This document shows, one piece after another, positions 50,773 through 59,298 of a stretch of 64,000 nt of DNA. Position 1 is the stretch's first letter. Every line of letters starts with the position of its first letter. This DNA comes from Streptomyces sp. QL37 (GTDB lineage Bacteria > Actinomycetota > Actinomycetes > Streptomycetales > Streptomycetaceae): NCBI RefSeq assembly GCF_002941025.1, contig NZ_PTJS01000001.1:4650001-4714000 (forward strand). Reading direction: 5' to 3'. A model generated the notes under the pieces. The model saw only the letters and a program-made list of their open reading frames with translations. It did not search any database and was not told the origin of the DNA. Made by a program: the position numbers and the translations under genes.

Positions 50773-51438
50773 TCACATGCGATGAGGCGGGGTCGCCCGC
50801 TCGTGGATACGGTCGAGTCCCAGGGGGGCGGGCGGCGGCAGGGGCGTCGCCCGGTCGGCCCGGAAGGCCTGGAGGAGATAGGCGGCCAGGCGCCGGGACG
50901 CTCCGGCGGCCTCCTCGCCCGAGCCGACCGCGACCCCGCAGTTGGCGAGCAGCAGCAGGGTGATGTCGCTCGGGTCGAAGTCCTGGCGCAGCCCGCCCGC
51001 GTCCTTGGCCCGGCGGACCAGCAGGGCCAGGCGCTCCTCGGCGCGGGTGCGTTCGAGCGCGAAGTCGGCCTGGCCGGGGAACTCCGCGAGGAACGCCTGC
51101 GTGAACCCCCTGTCCGCCGCCTGCATCAGACAGACCCGCTCGATCACCGTGCAGAACCCGCGCCAGGGGTCCGGGTCCGCCAGCCCCTCGTCGAGCACGG
51201 ACACACAGTGGGTGAGCTCCTCCGCGAACGCCTCCGTCACGAGCGCCTCGCGGGTGGGGAACCGCCGGTACAGCGTGGCGACCCCGACCCCGGCCCGCCG
51301 GGCGACCGCCGCCACGGGGACGTCGATGCCCTGCGCGGCGAACGCCTCGCGCGCCGCCCGGAGAATCCGCTCCCGGTTCTCCCGGGCATCGGCCCGAAGG
51401 CCTTCACCGGCCGGCTTCTGAGAGGTCTGATCAGGCAT
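50773..51438 (-). CDS. TetR-family repressor
   Basis: A 221-aa regulator. The N-terminal helix-turn-helix (NRERILRAAREAFAAQGID; VARRAGVGVATLYRRFPTREALVTEAFAEEL) is typical, and the C-terminus is the ligand-binding helix bundle. The ATG at 51438 (MPDQTSQK) is chosen. It is divergent from the oxidoreductase at 51497 across an operator-like inverted repeat and upstream of the ECF41 operon on the same strand, 86 bp away. It probably represses the divergent gene and itself. Confidence 0.9.
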   Translation of the reverse strand: MPDQTSQKPAGEGLRADARENRERILRAAREAFAAQGIDVPVAAVARRAGVGVATLYRRFPTREALVTEAFAEELTHCVSVLDEGLADPDPWRGFCTVIERVCLMQAADRGFTQAFLAEFPGQADFALERTRAEERLALLVRRAKDAGGLRQDFDPSDITLLLLANCGVAVGSGEEAAGASRRLAAYLLQAFRADRATPLPPPAPLGLDRIHERATPPHRM

Positions 51439-51455
51439 GTTTCTCACTTTAGGCC

Positions 51456-51477
51456 AAGTGGAGGGGGCCATCCACTT
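51456..51477. promoter_or_regulatory. TetR operator between the divergent genes
   Basis: AAGTGGA-N8-TCCACTT is a perfect 7-bp inverted repeat located 18 bp from the repressor start and 20 bp from the oxidoreductase start. Confidence 0.75.
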
Positions 51478-51496
51478 ACGCGCTTAGCCTGGGGGC

Positions 51497-52450
51497 ATGA
51501 ACGACATGCGCGCGGCGCTCTACGACAGCTACGGCCCTCCCGAAGTGCTCTACGTCGGCAAGGTCCCCGTACCGGCACTCCAACAGGGCGAGGTGCTGGT
51601 CCGCGTCCACGCGGCGAGCGTCAACGGCGGTGAGCTGTACGGCCGGGCCGGACGGCTCCGCCTGCTGACCGGCCGCACCTTCCCGAAGCGCACGGGGATC
51701 GATTTCGCCGGCGAGGTCGCCGAGGTGGACCCGGCCGTCACCGGCCTGCGCCCCGGCGCCCGGGTGTGGGGCGTGCTGCCCCGCACCTTCGGCAGCGCGG
51801 CCGAATACATCGCCGTACGCCCCCGGAACCTCGCATACGCCCCCGAGAACCTCGGGCTCGTCGAGGCCGCCTCCCTGCCCGTCGGCACGACGGCCATCAC
51901 CGCCCTCCGGGCCAAGGCGGGGCTGAAGGCGGGCGAGCGCCTGCTCGTGCGGGGCGCCGCCGGGGGAGTCGGCAGCATCGCCGTCCAGCTCGGCAAGGCC
52001 CTCGGCGCCCACGTCACGGGCCTCGCGGGCACGAAGAACCTCGATCTCGTCCGGGAGCTGGGCGCGGACGAGGCCCACAGCTACGCGACCACCGGGCCGT
52101 CCGACCTGGGCCGTTTCGACGTCATCATGGACACCGTCGGCACCGGACTCCGGTCCTTCCGCGGCCTGCTGGCGCCCGGCGGCCGCATGGTCTCCATCTC
52201 CTTCGACATCGACCACATCGCCGCGAGCCTCGGCTACATGCTGGCCTCGACGGCCCACGGCCGGGGACGCGTGCGCTTCTTCAGCGGCAACCCGACCCAC
52301 GACCTGCTCGCCGAACTCACCCGGTACGCGGAGAGCGGCGCCGTCCGCCCGGTCGTGGACACCGTCCACCCGCTCTCCGGGATCGCCGCCGCCCACCGGG
52401 CCCTGGAGGCCGGGGGCGTACGGGGCAAGCATGTGATCCAGGTCGTCTGA
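51497..52450 (+). CDS. MDR-family NAD(P)H-dependent quinone oxidoreductase
   Basis: A 317-aa zinc-free medium-chain dehydrogenase. RAALYDSYGPPEVL is the quinone-reductase opening. GAAGGVGSIAVQLGKALGAHVTG is the nucleotide-binding motif. It has no catalytic-zinc GHE motif, so it is the QOR type. Typical length. It likely detoxifies quinones or enones that also release the TetR repressor. Confidence 0.9.
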   Translation: MNDMRAALYDSYGPPEVLYVGKVPVPALQQGEVLVRVHAASVNGGELYGRAGRLRLLTGRTFPKRTGIDFAGEVAEVDPAVTGLRPGARVWGVLPRTFGSAAEYIAVRPRNLAYAPENLGLVEAASLPVGTTAITALRAKAGLKAGERLLVRGAAGGVGSIAVQLGKALGAHVTGLAGTKNLDLVRELGADEAHSYATTGPSDLGRFDVIMDTVGTGLRSFRGLLAPGGRMVSISFDIDHIAASLGYMLASTAHGRGRVRFFSGNPTHDLLAELTRYAESGAVRPVVDTVHPLSGIAAAHRALEAGGVRGKHVIQVV

Positions 52451-52465
52451 GGCGCGCCCCGCCAC

Positions 52466-53119
52466 TCATACACCGAGGCCGGCGTCCCGCGCCAGCAGCG
52501 CGGCCTGCACCCTGTTCTCGCACTCCAGCTTGGCGAGGATGCGGCTCACGTACGCCTTCACCGTCGCCTCGCTCATGTGGATCCGCTGACCCGCGTCCGC
52601 GTTGGAGAGTCCCTCACCGAGCAGCGCCAGGACGTCACGTTCGCGGCCCGTCAGCTTCTCCAGCCTGCGGCGGGCGTCCTCCGCACGCTGCGTGGCGCCC
52701 CCGGAGGCCAGCGAGTCCACGACATGCCGGGTGGCGCCCGGCGACAGATACGCCTCCCCGCCCGCCGCCGCCCGCACCGCCCGCATGAGCTCCGCGGGCG
52801 CCGAGTCCTTCAGCAGAAAGCCCGCGCTCCCCCCGGTCAGGGCCCGCAGCACGTTCTGCCGCTCCCCGAACGTCGTCAGGATCAGGACCCTCACCTGGGG
52901 CACCGCCCGGCGCAGCTCCGTCAGGGCCGTCAGCCCGTCCATCACCGGCATCTGGATGTCCAGCAGCGCGACGTCCACCCGCTGGGAACGGGCGAGTTCG
53001 ACCGCCTCGCGGCCGTTCGCCGCCTCGGCGACGACGTCGATGTCGTCGGCCGAGGAGAGGATCATCCGGATGCCCGCCCGGATCAGCGGCTCGTCATCCG
53101 CCACAAGAACCCTGATCAC
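52466..53119 (-). CDS. NarL-type response regulator
   Basis: A 217-aa two-component regulator. The receiver (MIRVLVADDEPLIRAGIRMIL) has the phospho-accepting Asp in VDVALLDIQMPVMDG, and Thr/Lys in LILTTF and LLKD. The LuxR helix-turn-helix (LTGRERDVLALLGEGLSNADAGQRIHMSEATVKAYVSRILAKL) is at the C-terminus. It lies 87 bp downstream of its histidine kinase on the same strand and should be its partner. Confidence 0.95.
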   Translation of the reverse strand: MIRVLVADDEPLIRAGIRMILSSADDIDVVAEAANGREAVELARSQRVDVALLDIQMPVMDGLTALTELRRAVPQVRVLILTTFGERQNVLRALTGGSAGFLLKDSAPAELMRAVRAAAGGEAYLSPGATRHVVDSLASGGATQRAEDARRRLEKLTGRERDVLALLGEGLSNADAGQRIHMSEATVKAYVSRILAKLECENRVQAALLARDAGLGV

Positions 53120-53206
53120 GACTCTCCTGAGCGGTTCTGATCGGTCAACTCCGTGGGCATCGGGCCATCATCCCCGATCACCCGGCCCGCCGGGGCGTGT
53201 GCTCCC

Positions 53207-54973
53207 TCAGCCCGCCTCGAAGGACTTCTTCTCGATCAGCTTGCCGTCCTTGAAGCAGAACCGGAAGACCGGATCGGCGGCCAGGCTGGACCCGATCTCC
53301 GTGGAGAGCAGGGTGAGGCACTTCGCACCGTCGGGCTCCGGCGGTGCGCCCTCACCCGGGCCGGTGTTCATGAACGAGTCACCACGGGGCAGCGCGTCGC
53401 GGACGGAATCCTCGGACTGACCGACCGTCACCGCGTCGTACTGCTCGGGCTCGATCATCGCCTTGTCCGCCTCCCGTACGAGGAAGACCCCTGCCACGAC
53501 CACCGCGATCACGAGCACGACGACGACCAGAGCCGCCACCCCGCACCCGATGGCTATTCCGTTGCCCCTCTTGGTCCTGTTCACTGCCTTGGCCAACTCC
53601 TTCGGGAGACCGTTCCAGTCGATGACCGGATCACTCTCACCCGCAGGGCCCGCCGGGTTCTGCGCCCGAAAGTCGTCCGGCGGAGCGACGAACGTCTTCC
53701 TCGTGTCACCGGGCGACGTGTACGGCAGCACGCCGGCCAGCCGGAACCCGCCGTCGGCCGTGGGACCCGCGTGCACCATGCCGCCGACGAGCCTGGCCCG
53801 CTCCTCCAGCCCCGTCAGCCCCTGGCCCCCGCTCGCCACACCGCCACGCGCCGGTTCCGCCACCGGACCGTTGGCGACCTCCACGACCAGCGAATCCGGC
53901 TCGTACCGCAGGCCGATGGTGATCGGGGCACCCGGAGCGTGCTTGTGGGCGTTGGTCAGACCCTCCTGGACCACGCGGTACGCCGCGTGGTCGGCGGTCG
54001 TCGCGAGCGGGCGAACCTCGCCCGAGCGCCGGATCTCCACGGCCGCGCCCGCCCTCCGGGACGTCTCGGCCAGGCTGTCGATGCCCCCCACCCCACGAGC
54101 CGGCGCCCCGGGGTCCTCGCCCCGGGCACTGGCCCCGGCGGGCGGGGTGTCCGCGCCGTCCCGCAGCACGCCCACCACGTCGCGCAGTTCGTGCATCGCG
54201 GCCACCGACGCCTCACGCAGCACCCCGACCGCCTCGCGCTGCTGCCCGGTCAGCTCGCGGTCCACCTCCAGCGCGCCGGTGTGCACCGCGATCAGCGCGA
54301 GCTGGTGGCCGAGGCTGTCGTGCATGTCCTGCGCGATGCGCTGACGCTCCAGCATCCTGGCCTGACCGACGAGCATCGCCCGCTCGCGCAGGAGCTGGGC
54401 GTTGTACTCGTGGAGGGTGTCGGTCAGCGTCCGGCGCTGCGACCAGTAGCGTCCCGCGAGACCCGGGACGATGATCGCGACCAGGATGAACATCCCGGCC
54501 ACGGCCAGCAGCGACCACGAGGCGTGCGACTCCCACGCGGCGGTCAGGCCGAGGGCGAGACCGTAAGCAAGCGCGAAGACGGCGCACGCCCTGCCGAGGC
54601 CGTCGATCCGTCGCCCGGCCGACCAGGCGACGACGAGGAGCAGGGGCGCGAAACCGAAGAACGGAGCGGAACCGGCGGCGGCGGCCAGCAACACGGCTGC
54701 GGGCAGCCCCCGACGCAGGAGCGACAACAGCCCGGCCAGCACGCCGACTCCGACGGACTGCGCCATGCCTTCGTCGTCCAGCAGCCCGGCGCCCACCCCC
54801 AACAGCGCGAGTACCAGGCTCAGGAAGACCTCCCCCACGACGCGCTGGGCAGGCCACATCCCGGGCGCGAGGAGGGCCCGCCCCGGCACGGCCGACCAGG
54901 ACGCGGGCCACGTCCTCACCGCCGATGCCAGGGGGGAGGGGCTTGCGGGGGTCACGGAATCCACACGAGTCAC
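53207..54973 (-). CDS. Histidine kinase with an extra C-terminal membrane segment and extracytoplasmic tail
   Basis: About 588 aa from the GTG at 54973 (start uncertain). N-terminal ~170 residues hold four to five membrane helices (VFLSLVLALLGVGAGLL; LLLVVAWSAG; LAVAGMFILVAIIVPGLAG). Next comes HisKA_3 (ERQRIAQDMHDSLGHQLALI, phospho-His in MHDSLGH) and an ATPase domain (VVQEGLTNAHKHAPGA; GGQGLTGLEERA). Unusually, the protein continues ~150 residues: a further membrane helix (AIGCGVAALVVVVLVIAVVVAGVFL) and an extracytoplasmic Cys-containing tail (DPVFRFCFKDGKLIEKKSFEAG). Sensing through a C-terminal tail after the kinase is atypical. Confidence 0.88.
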   Translation of the reverse strand: MTRVDSVTPASPSPLASAVRTWPASWSAVPGRALLAPGMWPAQRVVGEVFLSLVLALLGVGAGLLDDEGMAQSVGVGVLAGLLSLLRRGLPAAVLLAAAAGSAPFFGFAPLLLVVAWSAGRRIDGLGRACAVFALAYGLALGLTAAWESHASWSLLAVAGMFILVAIIVPGLAGRYWSQRRTLTDTLHEYNAQLLRERAMLVGQARMLERQRIAQDMHDSLGHQLALIAVHTGALEVDRELTGQQREAVGVLREASVAAMHELRDVVGVLRDGADTPPAGASARGEDPGAPARGVGGIDSLAETSRRAGAAVEIRRSGEVRPLATTADHAAYRVVQEGLTNAHKHAPGAPITIGLRYEPDSLVVEVANGPVAEPARGGVASGGQGLTGLEERARLVGGMVHAGPTADGGFRLAGVLPYTSPGDTRKTFVAPPDDFRAQNPAGPAGESDPVIDWNGLPKELAKAVNRTKRGNGIAIGCGVAALVVVVLVIAVVVAGVFLVREADKAMIEPEQYDAVTVGQSEDSVRDALPRGDSFMNTGPGEGAPPEPDGAKCLTLLSTEIGSSLAADPVFRFCFKDGKLIEKKSFEAG

Positions 54974-55363
54974 GCGCCCAAAAGTAGAGGCCCCCGGCCC
55001 GGCACCGCTGTGTCCATTGGTCGCGACGCAGGACGACGAAAGTCGTTCCTTCGTCGGCGTAATGCCTTCTTCAAGGATTGGTCCGGGGCCTGTAACAGGA
55101 CTTGTCGATCTTTGTGGCAGTCGTTGCATGTGTGATCAGATGACAAATGCCCGGGGAATCCCCGGCACGTACCAGTGCTCCGCCCGGTCTGAATCCTCGA
55201 CCGTTCCGGAGTGCGAGGCGTATCAGCTGCGTCGCCCCTCCGTCCCCGTATCGACGCGGGCCGGGGCGGTAGGGCGGAAACGCGTGATGTCCCCGCGTCC
55301 GTCCCCCCACCAGCGGTCGTGCGCCCTTCGGCGCGCGTGCCCTCAGGCGAAAGAGAGCGAACA
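54974..55363. other. Non-coding region before the small secreted peptide
   Basis: 390 bp with no convincing gene. It holds a short perfect palindrome CCGGGG-AAT-CCCCGG (55151-55165) and lower GC around 55030-55150, as promoter regions do. No clear promoter could be assigned. Confidence 0.4.
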
Positions 55364-55603
55364 ATGCGCAAGACCCTCATCAAGGCCGCAGTTGTCGGTG
55401 CGAGCGTCCTGGCCCTCACCGGCATCACCGCCGGTGCCGCTCAGGCGTCGGTGCAGGGCCCGGACATCAAGGGCACCGGCAGCTTCCAGGACTGCATGAA
55501 CTGGGGCCAGGCACTCAAGAGCAGCGGCAAGGTCGAGGACTTCGCCTGCATGGTGGGTTCCGAGCCCAACACCTACGAGCTGACCCCGTTCTACGCCGGC
55601 TGA
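55364..55603 (+). CDS. Small secreted peptide of unknown function
   Basis: A 79-aa preprotein. Signal peptide MRKTLIKAAVVGASVLALTG..AGAAQA is cleaved after AQA (residue ~28), leaving about 51 residues with two Cys (DCMNWGQ and FACMVGS), a likely disulfide. It has a GAGAGCGA-type weak ribosome-binding site. The longer in-frame start upstream is unlikely. No family recognised. Mature form is short, acidic and rich in Gly/Ser. It could be a matrix or signalling peptide. Confidence 0.75.
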   Translation: MRKTLIKAAVVGASVLALTGITAGAAQASVQGPDIKGTGSFQDCMNWGQALKSSGKVEDFACMVGSEPNTYELTPFYAG

Positions 55604-55633
55604 TCACCTTCGACTGACCGGCCTTTCGCGGCC

Positions 55634-55660
55634 TCCCCGGCGGAGCGCGCCCGCCGGGGA
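55634..55660 (+). terminator. Terminator of the secreted peptide gene
   Basis: A perfect 10-bp stem (55634-55643 with 55651-55660) with a 7-nt loop, 30 bp after the stop codon. Confidence 0.75.
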
Positions 55661-55688
55661 AGCCGTCGGCAGGTCATGAGCGGACCGC

Positions 55689-55955
55689 TCAGCCGCGCTT
55701 CAGGTCGGCGACGAAGGCGGACCACGCGGGGGCCCGGAACACGAGGGCCGGTCCGTCGGTGACCTTGGAGTCCCGGACGGGGACGACGTGAGGGAGACCG
55801 TCGGCGACCTCCAGGCAGTTGCCGCCGTCGCCGCCGCTGTACGTGGACTTGCGCCAGGTGGCTACCTCCAGGCAGTCGCCGCCACTCGCGCCGCTGTATG
55901 AGGACTTGTGCCAGGACGCCGTGGACAGGTCGTAGTCAGAGCTGCTGAGCTTCAT
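55689..55955 (-). CDS. DUF397 protein with two DUF397 motifs
   Basis: An 88-aa protein with two tandem DUF397 cores (ASWHKSSYSGASGGDCLEV; ATWRKSTYSGGDGGNCLEV) followed by RDSKVTDGPALVFRAPAWSAFVADLKRG. DUF397 proteins are encoded next to Scr1/WhiJ-type XRE regulators in actinomycetes and may act as their antagonists in antibiotic or developmental control. The start lies 20 bp inside the XRE gene, so they are translationally coupled. Confidence 0.92.
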   Translation of the reverse strand: MKLSSSDYDLSTASWHKSSYSGASGGDCLEVATWRKSTYSGGDGGNCLEVADGLPHVVPVRDSKVTDGPALVFRAPAWSAFVADLKRG

Positions 55956-56796
55956 GGTCGTAATCCTCCGCCACCGAGTCGATCAGGGCCAGGGACGCTT
56001 CCGGTGACAAGGCGCTGGCCACGACAAGATCGTAGGTCAGTTCGTACCGGCTGACGGTCGCCGGATCGTCCCGCAACTGCCCTGTGTCCAGGCCCTGTAG
56101 GTAGGCGAGCGGGGGAGCGCCGGAGAAGGACATCAGCTTCAAAGGCCCTTCGAGAGCCATGTGCGCCCCGGCGGAGAACGGCAGAACCTGCACGATCACA
56201 CGATGCCCCCGAGCGAGGGCGGCGATGTGCCTGAGTGCAGCGGCCATCACGGCTTGGCCCCCCGACTCGCGGCGCAGTACCGCCTCGTCGAGAACCACCC
56301 AAACCAGGGGCGTTGTTGGATCGGTCAGCAATTGCGCCCGCTCAAGGCGGGCTGCCACCAGTTCATCGATGGCGCCCTCGGTCGCGGTCGGCAGACCTGC
56401 CCGGAACACAGCGCGCGCGTATGCCTCGGTCTGCAACAGCCCCGGGATCAGGAGGGGCGCGTACTCCTTGATGGTGACCGCCTCCCGCTCCGCCTCCGCC
56501 GCCTCCGCGAAGTGGTCCGGGTACTTGGACTTCTTCAGGGCCGCGCAGTTCCGTACGAAGAACCCGCCCGCGCCCAGCACCTCGTCCAGCTTCTGGGCCT
56601 GGTCCTCCTGCATGCGCCGCGTGCCGGCCTCCAACTGTCCGATGAAGGAGCCGCTGACGAACAGCGGCGCCCCCAGGTCGTCCTGCGAGAGGCCCACCGC
56701 CTCCCTGCGGTGGCGGAGTTCGGCGCCGAGGAGCGCGCGGGGTGAGGAGGAGGGGTCGAGCTTCTTGGGTCCGGGCAAGGCGACTCCCTGTGACAC
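55936..56796 (-). CDS. XRE-family regulator with DUF5753 domain
   Basis: About 286 aa from GTG 56796; a TTG at 56778 with GGGAG upstream is an alternative. The N-terminal helix-turn-helix (LGAELRHRREAVGLSQDDLGAPLFVSGSFIGQLEAG) is an XRE/Cro type. The rest is the DUF5753 ligand-like domain (LLIPGLLQTEAYARAVFRAG; VLDEAVLRRESGG; VQVLPFSAGAHMALEGPLKLMSF). With the overlapping DUF397 gene it makes the Scr1-DUF397 pair abundant in Streptomyces, modulating development or antibiotic production. Confidence 0.92.
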   Translation of the reverse strand: MSQGVALPGPKKLDPSSSPRALLGAELRHRREAVGLSQDDLGAPLFVSGSFIGQLEAGTRRMQEDQAQKLDEVLGAGGFFVRNCAALKKSKYPDHFAEAAEAEREAVTIKEYAPLLIPGLLQTEAYARAVFRAGLPTATEGAIDELVAARLERAQLLTDPTTPLVWVVLDEAVLRRESGGQAVMAAALRHIAALARGHRVIVQVLPFSAGAHMALEGPLKLMSFSGAPPLAYLQGLDTGQLRDDPATVSRYELTYDLVVASALSPEASLALIDSVAEDYDHEAQQL

Positions 56797-56893
56797 ATCT
56801 GCCGGTGTTGGAACTGCGCCTCTTCCACGGTAGCGATGAATTGGACACGCTGTGTAGGCATAGCCACTACTCAGCGTGGAAATGGGGAAGATC

Positions 56894-57136
56894 ATGATGA
56901 CGGCTACGGAACGGCGCAAAGAAGCAGCGGGCAGAGTGCGGGCGGCGGAGGACGCGGTGGCGCGGCTGCGGGCCGGGCTCGCGGGGGTCGGCGTGAAGCT
57001 GCCCTCGCTGCGGATCGACCCGGTCTCGTGTGCGGGGGACGAGCCGACCCCGCTCGTCGACCTCGGCCGGTGCTCGCTGGAGACGGCCATGCGGCTGAGT
57101 GTGCAGCTGGAAGCGGCGGCGGATCATGACAGTTGA
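56894..57136 (+). CDS. Small conserved hypothetical protein, divergent from the XRE gene
   Basis: An 80-aa protein (MMTATERRKEAAGRVRAAED...). It has an Ala/Arg-rich N-terminal helix and a short domain (GVKLPSLRIDPVSCAGDEPTPLVDLGRCSLETAMRLSVQLE). Such small proteins frequently sit beside Scr1-DUF397 pairs. GGGGAAG precedes the start. It overlaps the following gene by 11 bp. Function unknown. Confidence 0.75.
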   Translation: MMTATERRKEAAGRVRAAEDAVARLRAGLAGVGVKLPSLRIDPVSCAGDEPTPLVDLGRCSLETAMRLSVQLEAAADHDS

Positions 57137-57359
57137 AGGACTGGAGCCGTGTACGCCGGAGCCCGGGACGTTCGCGGTGGACGGCCGGGACGGCCGGGTG
57201 GGCAGGGTGATGGGCCGCGTCGGCCCGTACGTACAACTGCGTCCGCCGGGCGGCGGCGCGGAGTGGGACTGCCCGCCGGACGCCGTCCGTCCGGCCTCGC
57301 CGGGGCTCGTGCTCCGGGCCCGGGTGCGGGAGATCAACCGGGAGGGGCGGCTGCCGTGA
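57126..57359 (+). CDS. Small conserved hypothetical protein (XRE-associated)
   Basis: A 77-aa protein (MTVEGLEPCTPEPGTFAVDGR) overlapping the previous gene by 11 bp. It has a beta-rich core (GRVGRVMGRVGPYVQLRPPGGGAEWDCPPDAV) reminiscent of small barrel folds. Coupled with the preceding gene and divergent from the regulator. Function unknown. Confidence 0.7.
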   Translation: MTVEGLEPCTPEPGTFAVDGRDGRVGRVMGRVGPYVQLRPPGGGAEWDCPPDAVRPASPGLVLRARVREINREGRLP

Positions 57360-57375
57360 GGCCGCCCCGGGGGCG

Positions 57376-58365
57376 TCATGTCCGGGCCGCCGCCTGCCGC
57401 TCCCGGGCCTGGACGAGCCGCCGCTGGAGCACGGCGAGGGCGGCGTGGGCAGGCGGCAGGGCCAGGGTGCCGGTGAGCAGCAGGGCGACGGCGATCGGGA
57501 CGAGGAGCCCGACGACGTACGCGGCGTAGGTGTTGTCCGGGCCCCACTCCAGGAAGACGTGGACGGTGCCGGGGCGCAGGGGCCGTGCGGCGAGGTGGAG
57601 CAGGACGTACATGCCGACGGTGAGCCCGCCCAGGGGAAGCGCGAAGGCCACGGTCCGGAACCACGCGGAGGCCCGGCCCCACACGAGCGACCAGGAGCGG
57701 CGCAGCGAGGCCCGGGGCCCGAGGCCCTCCGTCGCGGCGGTGGCCGGGGCCAGGGTCCAGCCGAGCCGGAGCACCAGCGCGGTCGCCATGCCCAGCAGGG
57801 GCGGGCCGTAGCGCAGCACCTCGAACAGGTTGGGGTACTCCCATTTCGGGACGAGCGCGGTGTACTCCCTGAACGTGGTGGTGGTGAAGTACTCCTCCAC
57901 CAGGATTCCGAGCACCACCGGAGCCCACACGAGCACTCCGCGCAGCACGTAGACGCCCAGGACCGCGCGGAAGCGGCCGCGTCCCTCGCCGGTCGCACGG
58001 GCGGCGGCGGTCTGGATGGCGGCGCACCCGAGGTGCAGCAGGAGGATCAGGAACGGCAGGCAGGCGAGGAGGGTGAGCCACATGCCGTTCACCAGGCTGC
58101 CGTCGGGGGCGTAGGAGTCCTCGTCGAGGTGGGCCCGGATCGAGGCCAGGCGTATCTCGGTGAACGTGGGCCACATGACGAGGAACGCCACGACCGTCAC
58201 CGCCAGGCCCCCGAGGGCGGCCAGCCCGGTCACACGCGCCGTCACTCCGAACAGCGGGCCCCCGTCACGGCGCAGGGCGCCGAAGGCTGTGCGGACGATG
58301 CCGTGCCGTGGCCCGTGTCCGCCCTCCGCCTGCGGTTCTTCGGGCGTGGTGGGACCCTTCGTCAC
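57376..58365 (-). CDS. Polytopic integral membrane protein, unknown function
   Basis: A ~329-aa protein from GTG 58365; a start at 58488 is possible but less family-like. About six membrane helices are seen (VTGLAALGGLAVTVVAFLVMW; LTLLACLPFLILLLHLGC; VLRGVLVWAPVVLGILV; MATALVLRLGWTLA; FALPLGGLTVGMYVLLHL; VVGLLVPIAVALLLTGTLALP). No enzyme signature. It converges with the small XRE-associated gene (16 bp). Not recognised. Confidence 0.7.
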   Translation of the reverse strand: MTKGPTTPEEPQAEGGHGPRHGIVRTAFGALRRDGGPLFGVTARVTGLAALGGLAVTVVAFLVMWPTFTEIRLASIRAHLDEDSYAPDGSLVNGMWLTLLACLPFLILLLHLGCAAIQTAAARATGEGRGRFRAVLGVYVLRGVLVWAPVVLGILVEEYFTTTTFREYTALVPKWEYPNLFEVLRYGPPLLGMATALVLRLGWTLAPATAATEGLGPRASLRRSWSLVWGRASAWFRTVAFALPLGGLTVGMYVLLHLAARPLRPGTVHVFLEWGPDNTYAAYVVGLLVPIAVALLLTGTLALPPAHAALAVLQRRLVQARERQAAART

Positions 58366-58623
58366 GCTTTCCGCCTTTCGCCGTCCGGATGCGCGCTGCT
58401 CGGTGATCAGCGTCTGCACACTGAGATGCGGGTGAACGGCCGCCCGGTTCTCCGGCCGGGACGGAGATGACAGCTCGTGGAAGGGCATCGCCGCGACGCG
58501 GGGACACCTGCGGCGAGGTCGGTGCGGGCCTCACACGATCGTGGGACGCTGGAGGAAGCGGCGGGCTGCCGCAGGAACGTCGATCTACGCTTCCGGATCA
58601 GGCCACAGGAGAAAGGACCCGCG

Positions 58624-59229
58624 ATGACCGCTGCGATGGTCGAAAGCGATCAGGGCTCCGAAGGTCGCCCGTGGGAGTACCTGCTGCGGACATGGCAGGA
58701 ACTGGACGTGCCCGAGGGGTGGCGCGCCGAGATCGACGAAGGGCAGATCGTCTTGGTACCGCCGCCTCACGCGCACCACAACGGCATCGCCGCGAGGGTG
58801 CAACGTCAGCTCTACGCGAACCTCCCTGAGGAACTGGAGATTTACCAGACGCTCGGTGTGCACGTCGCGCCTCTCGACAAGCTGTACGTCCCGGACCTCA
58901 TCGTGATGCCGACCGAGCTGATCGCATCCGCCGACCCGGAGACCAGCGACCCGATGGACGCTTCGGAGGCGCTGCTGATCGTCGAGATCACGTCCAAGGG
59001 GAACGCTCGGGAGGACAGGACGAAGAAGTACCGTGCCTATGCGCGGGCAGGCGTCCCCATCTACCTGCTGATCGACCGCTTCGACACGCGAGGTGCGATG
59101 GCCACGCTGTTCACCGAGCCGAACGAGGACGGAACGTACAAGCGTTCCGACGCCGTGCCCTTCGGGAAGCCGCTCCCGCTGCCCGAACCCTTCGCAGTCA
59201 CCCTGCTCACGGGGGACTTTCCGGGCTGA
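58624..59229 (+). CDS. Uma2-family (DUF820) PD-(D/E)XK nuclease-like protein
   Basis: A 201-aa protein; ATG 58624 has GGAGAAAGGA upstream. PDLIVMPTE and LLIVEITSKGNAREDRTKKYRAYARAGVPIYLLID form the Uma2 core with acidic D...E-x-T/S-K catalytic positions. The Glu and Lys are separated as E-I-T-S-K, which fits Uma2 proteins. Expanded in Streptomyces and cyanobacteria, they are thought to be restriction-like nucleases linked to mobile elements. No flanking element is seen. Confidence 0.9.
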   Translation: MTAAMVESDQGSEGRPWEYLLRTWQELDVPEGWRAEIDEGQIVLVPPPHAHHNGIAARVQRQLYANLPEELEIYQTLGVHVAPLDKLYVPDLIVMPTELIASADPETSDPMDASEALLIVEITSKGNAREDRTKKYRAYARAGVPIYLLIDRFDTRGAMATLFTEPNEDGTYKRSDAVPFGKPLPLPEPFAVTLLTGDFPG

Positions 59230-59242
59230 ACAACAGCAAGGC

Positions 59243-59262
59243 CGGCTCCGTGACGGGAGCCG
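59243..59262 (+). terminator. Short hairpin after the Uma2 gene
   Basis: A 7-bp stem CGGCTCC/GGAGCCG with a 6-nt loop 14 bp past the stop. Confidence 0.5.
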
Positions 59263-59298
59263 ACCCTGCCTCTGATCATGGTGCGCTGTGCGCCGAGG

